Shown here one piece after another: positions 13,330 to 13,580 of a DNA stretch of 13,580 nucleotides. The DNA is from Candidatus Gastranaerophilales bacterium (GTDB taxonomy: Bacteria; Cyanobacteriota; Vampirovibrionia; Gastranaerophilales; JAQUYY01), in assembly GCA_028691575.1 (NCBI GenBank), contig JAQUYY010000026.1, positions 1 to 13,580 of the forward strand, in the 5' to 3' direction. The translations under genes and the position numbers were made by a program. The notes beneath the pieces were generated by a model. That model made no database searches. It was given only the letters and a program-made list of their open reading frames with translations, and was not told the origin of the DNA. Each line of letters begins with the position of its first letter. Position 1 is the stretch's first letter.

Positions 13330-13495
13330 TATGATTTCCTTTTATATTAATTTCTGCCTAATTTTAGATGTTCAGGAATATTCAGTCTTTAGTTTTCATG
13401 GTGGGCTTAGCCCGACTTGAGTAATTTTTGCTTTTATAAGAGTTGGATGCTGATTATAAATTTTTGCAAAAATTGAAGCTGTACGTAATATCCTC
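13330..13495 (-). promoter_or_regulatory. Long leader of the OYE-family gene with several palindromes
   Basis: If transcription starts near 13495, the mRNA has a 5' leader of about 165 nt. It contains a possible 6-bp hairpin at the very 5' end with GGGAG in its loop (about 13487-13503). It also has a 16-bp perfect palindrome AATTTTTGCAAAAATT (13459-13474) and a GC hairpin GGGCTTAGCCC (13403-13413), followed by a five-codon open frame MKTKD. None matches a riboswitch class that I recognise. The leader could be regulatory or could hold protein-binding sites. Confidence 0.4.
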
Positions 13496-13502
13496 CCGAT
13501 AC

Positions 13503-13531
13503 TATATACTGCTAATAAAGATGCTTGTCAA
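13503..13531 (-). promoter_or_regulatory. Sigma-70-type promoter of the OYE-family gene
   Basis: On the minus strand there is a consensus TTGACA (13526-13531), a 17-nt spacer and TATATA (13503-13508), giving a start near 13495. A GGGAGGA stretch (13491-13497) follows at the start site but no start codon is placed to use it. The remaining bases, 13532-13580, hold a weak 4-bp hairpin with T-runs and nothing else I can support. Confidence 0.7.
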
Positions 13532-13580
13532 ACGCTCTAGCAGGGTATTTTTTCACGATTTGTGATTTTTTATTTATTAA

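Noticed and set aside
13541..13575. Possible plus-strand terminator at the right edge (TCAC-N5-GTGA with T-runs)
   Set aside because: The stem is only 4 bp and no plus-strand gene leads into it.
1..13580. CRISPR array, tRNA, insertion sequence or prophage
   Set aside because: No regularly spaced repeats, cloverleaf-like segments, transposase or integrase motifs, or terminal inverted repeats were seen.

Overview
The window is AT-rich and looks chromosomal. It most resembles a gut-type, non-photosynthetic member of the Cyanobacteriota (Melainabacteria/Vampirovibrionia, Gastranaerophilales-like). The pointers are a cyanobacterial-looking FtsZ that stands alone without ftsA/ftsQ, a prepilin start of the GFTL type, a flagellar gene cluster, glycogen/maltodextrin metabolism, and oxygen defence typical of anaerobes (rubredoxin plus flavodiiron protein). 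This assignment is inferred from protein resemblance only. No tRNA, rRNA, CRISPR array, transposase or prophage gene was seen.

Layout, left to right. (1) At 1-42 (minus) lie the first 14 codons of a type IV prepilin-like gene running off the left edge. It has its own promoter and a palindrome over the -35 box. (2) ftsZ (220-1353, minus) is monocistronic and closed by a hairpin terminator. (3) A plus-strand pair of small genes follows, unknown to me: an 83-residue repeat-bearing protein (1799-2050) and a 49-residue peptide with a signal sequence (2100-2249). They end at a terminator shared with the convergent gene. (4) A rubredoxin-flavodiiron operon (3684 to 2326, minus) has an operator-like palindrome across its promoter. 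(5) A long protein with an Flp-pilin-type N-terminus (3814-4677) sits beside a DPM1-like family 2 glycosyltransferase (4752-5456), both minus. (6) A flagellar cluster (7524 to 5566, minus) reads: unknown acidic coiled-coil protein, FlaG-like protein, FliS, FliT/FlgN-like chaperone. fliD is not in it. (7) A plus-strand GH77 4-alpha-glucanotransferase (7702-9648) is divergent from the flagellar cluster. (8) A minus-strand pair encodes a sodium:amino-acid symporter (AGCS family) and a methyltransferase-like protein (11992 to 9663). (9) An Old Yellow Enzyme family flavoprotein with a C-terminal cysteine cluster (12208-13329, minus) is preceded by a good sigma-70-type promoter and a leader of about 165 nt.

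How the genes fit together. Rubredoxin probably passes electrons to the flavodiiron protein to reduce O2 (or NO) to water (or N2O). FlaG, FliS and the FliT-like protein are late-stage filament assembly factors. The glycosyltransferase could decorate a surface structure such as the neighbouring pilin-like protein or the flagellum, but only position supports this. The glucanotransferase, symporter and OYE-type reductase are separate metabolic units. Two genes were recovered that are too short for ordinary ORF cut-offs (rubredoxin and the 49-residue peptide), along with one edge fragment (prepilin). Several starts were decided by ribosome binding sites: GTG for ftsZ and the glycosyltransferase, TTG for the FliT-like gene, an internal ATG for the 83-residue gene, and a downstream ATG for the symporter.
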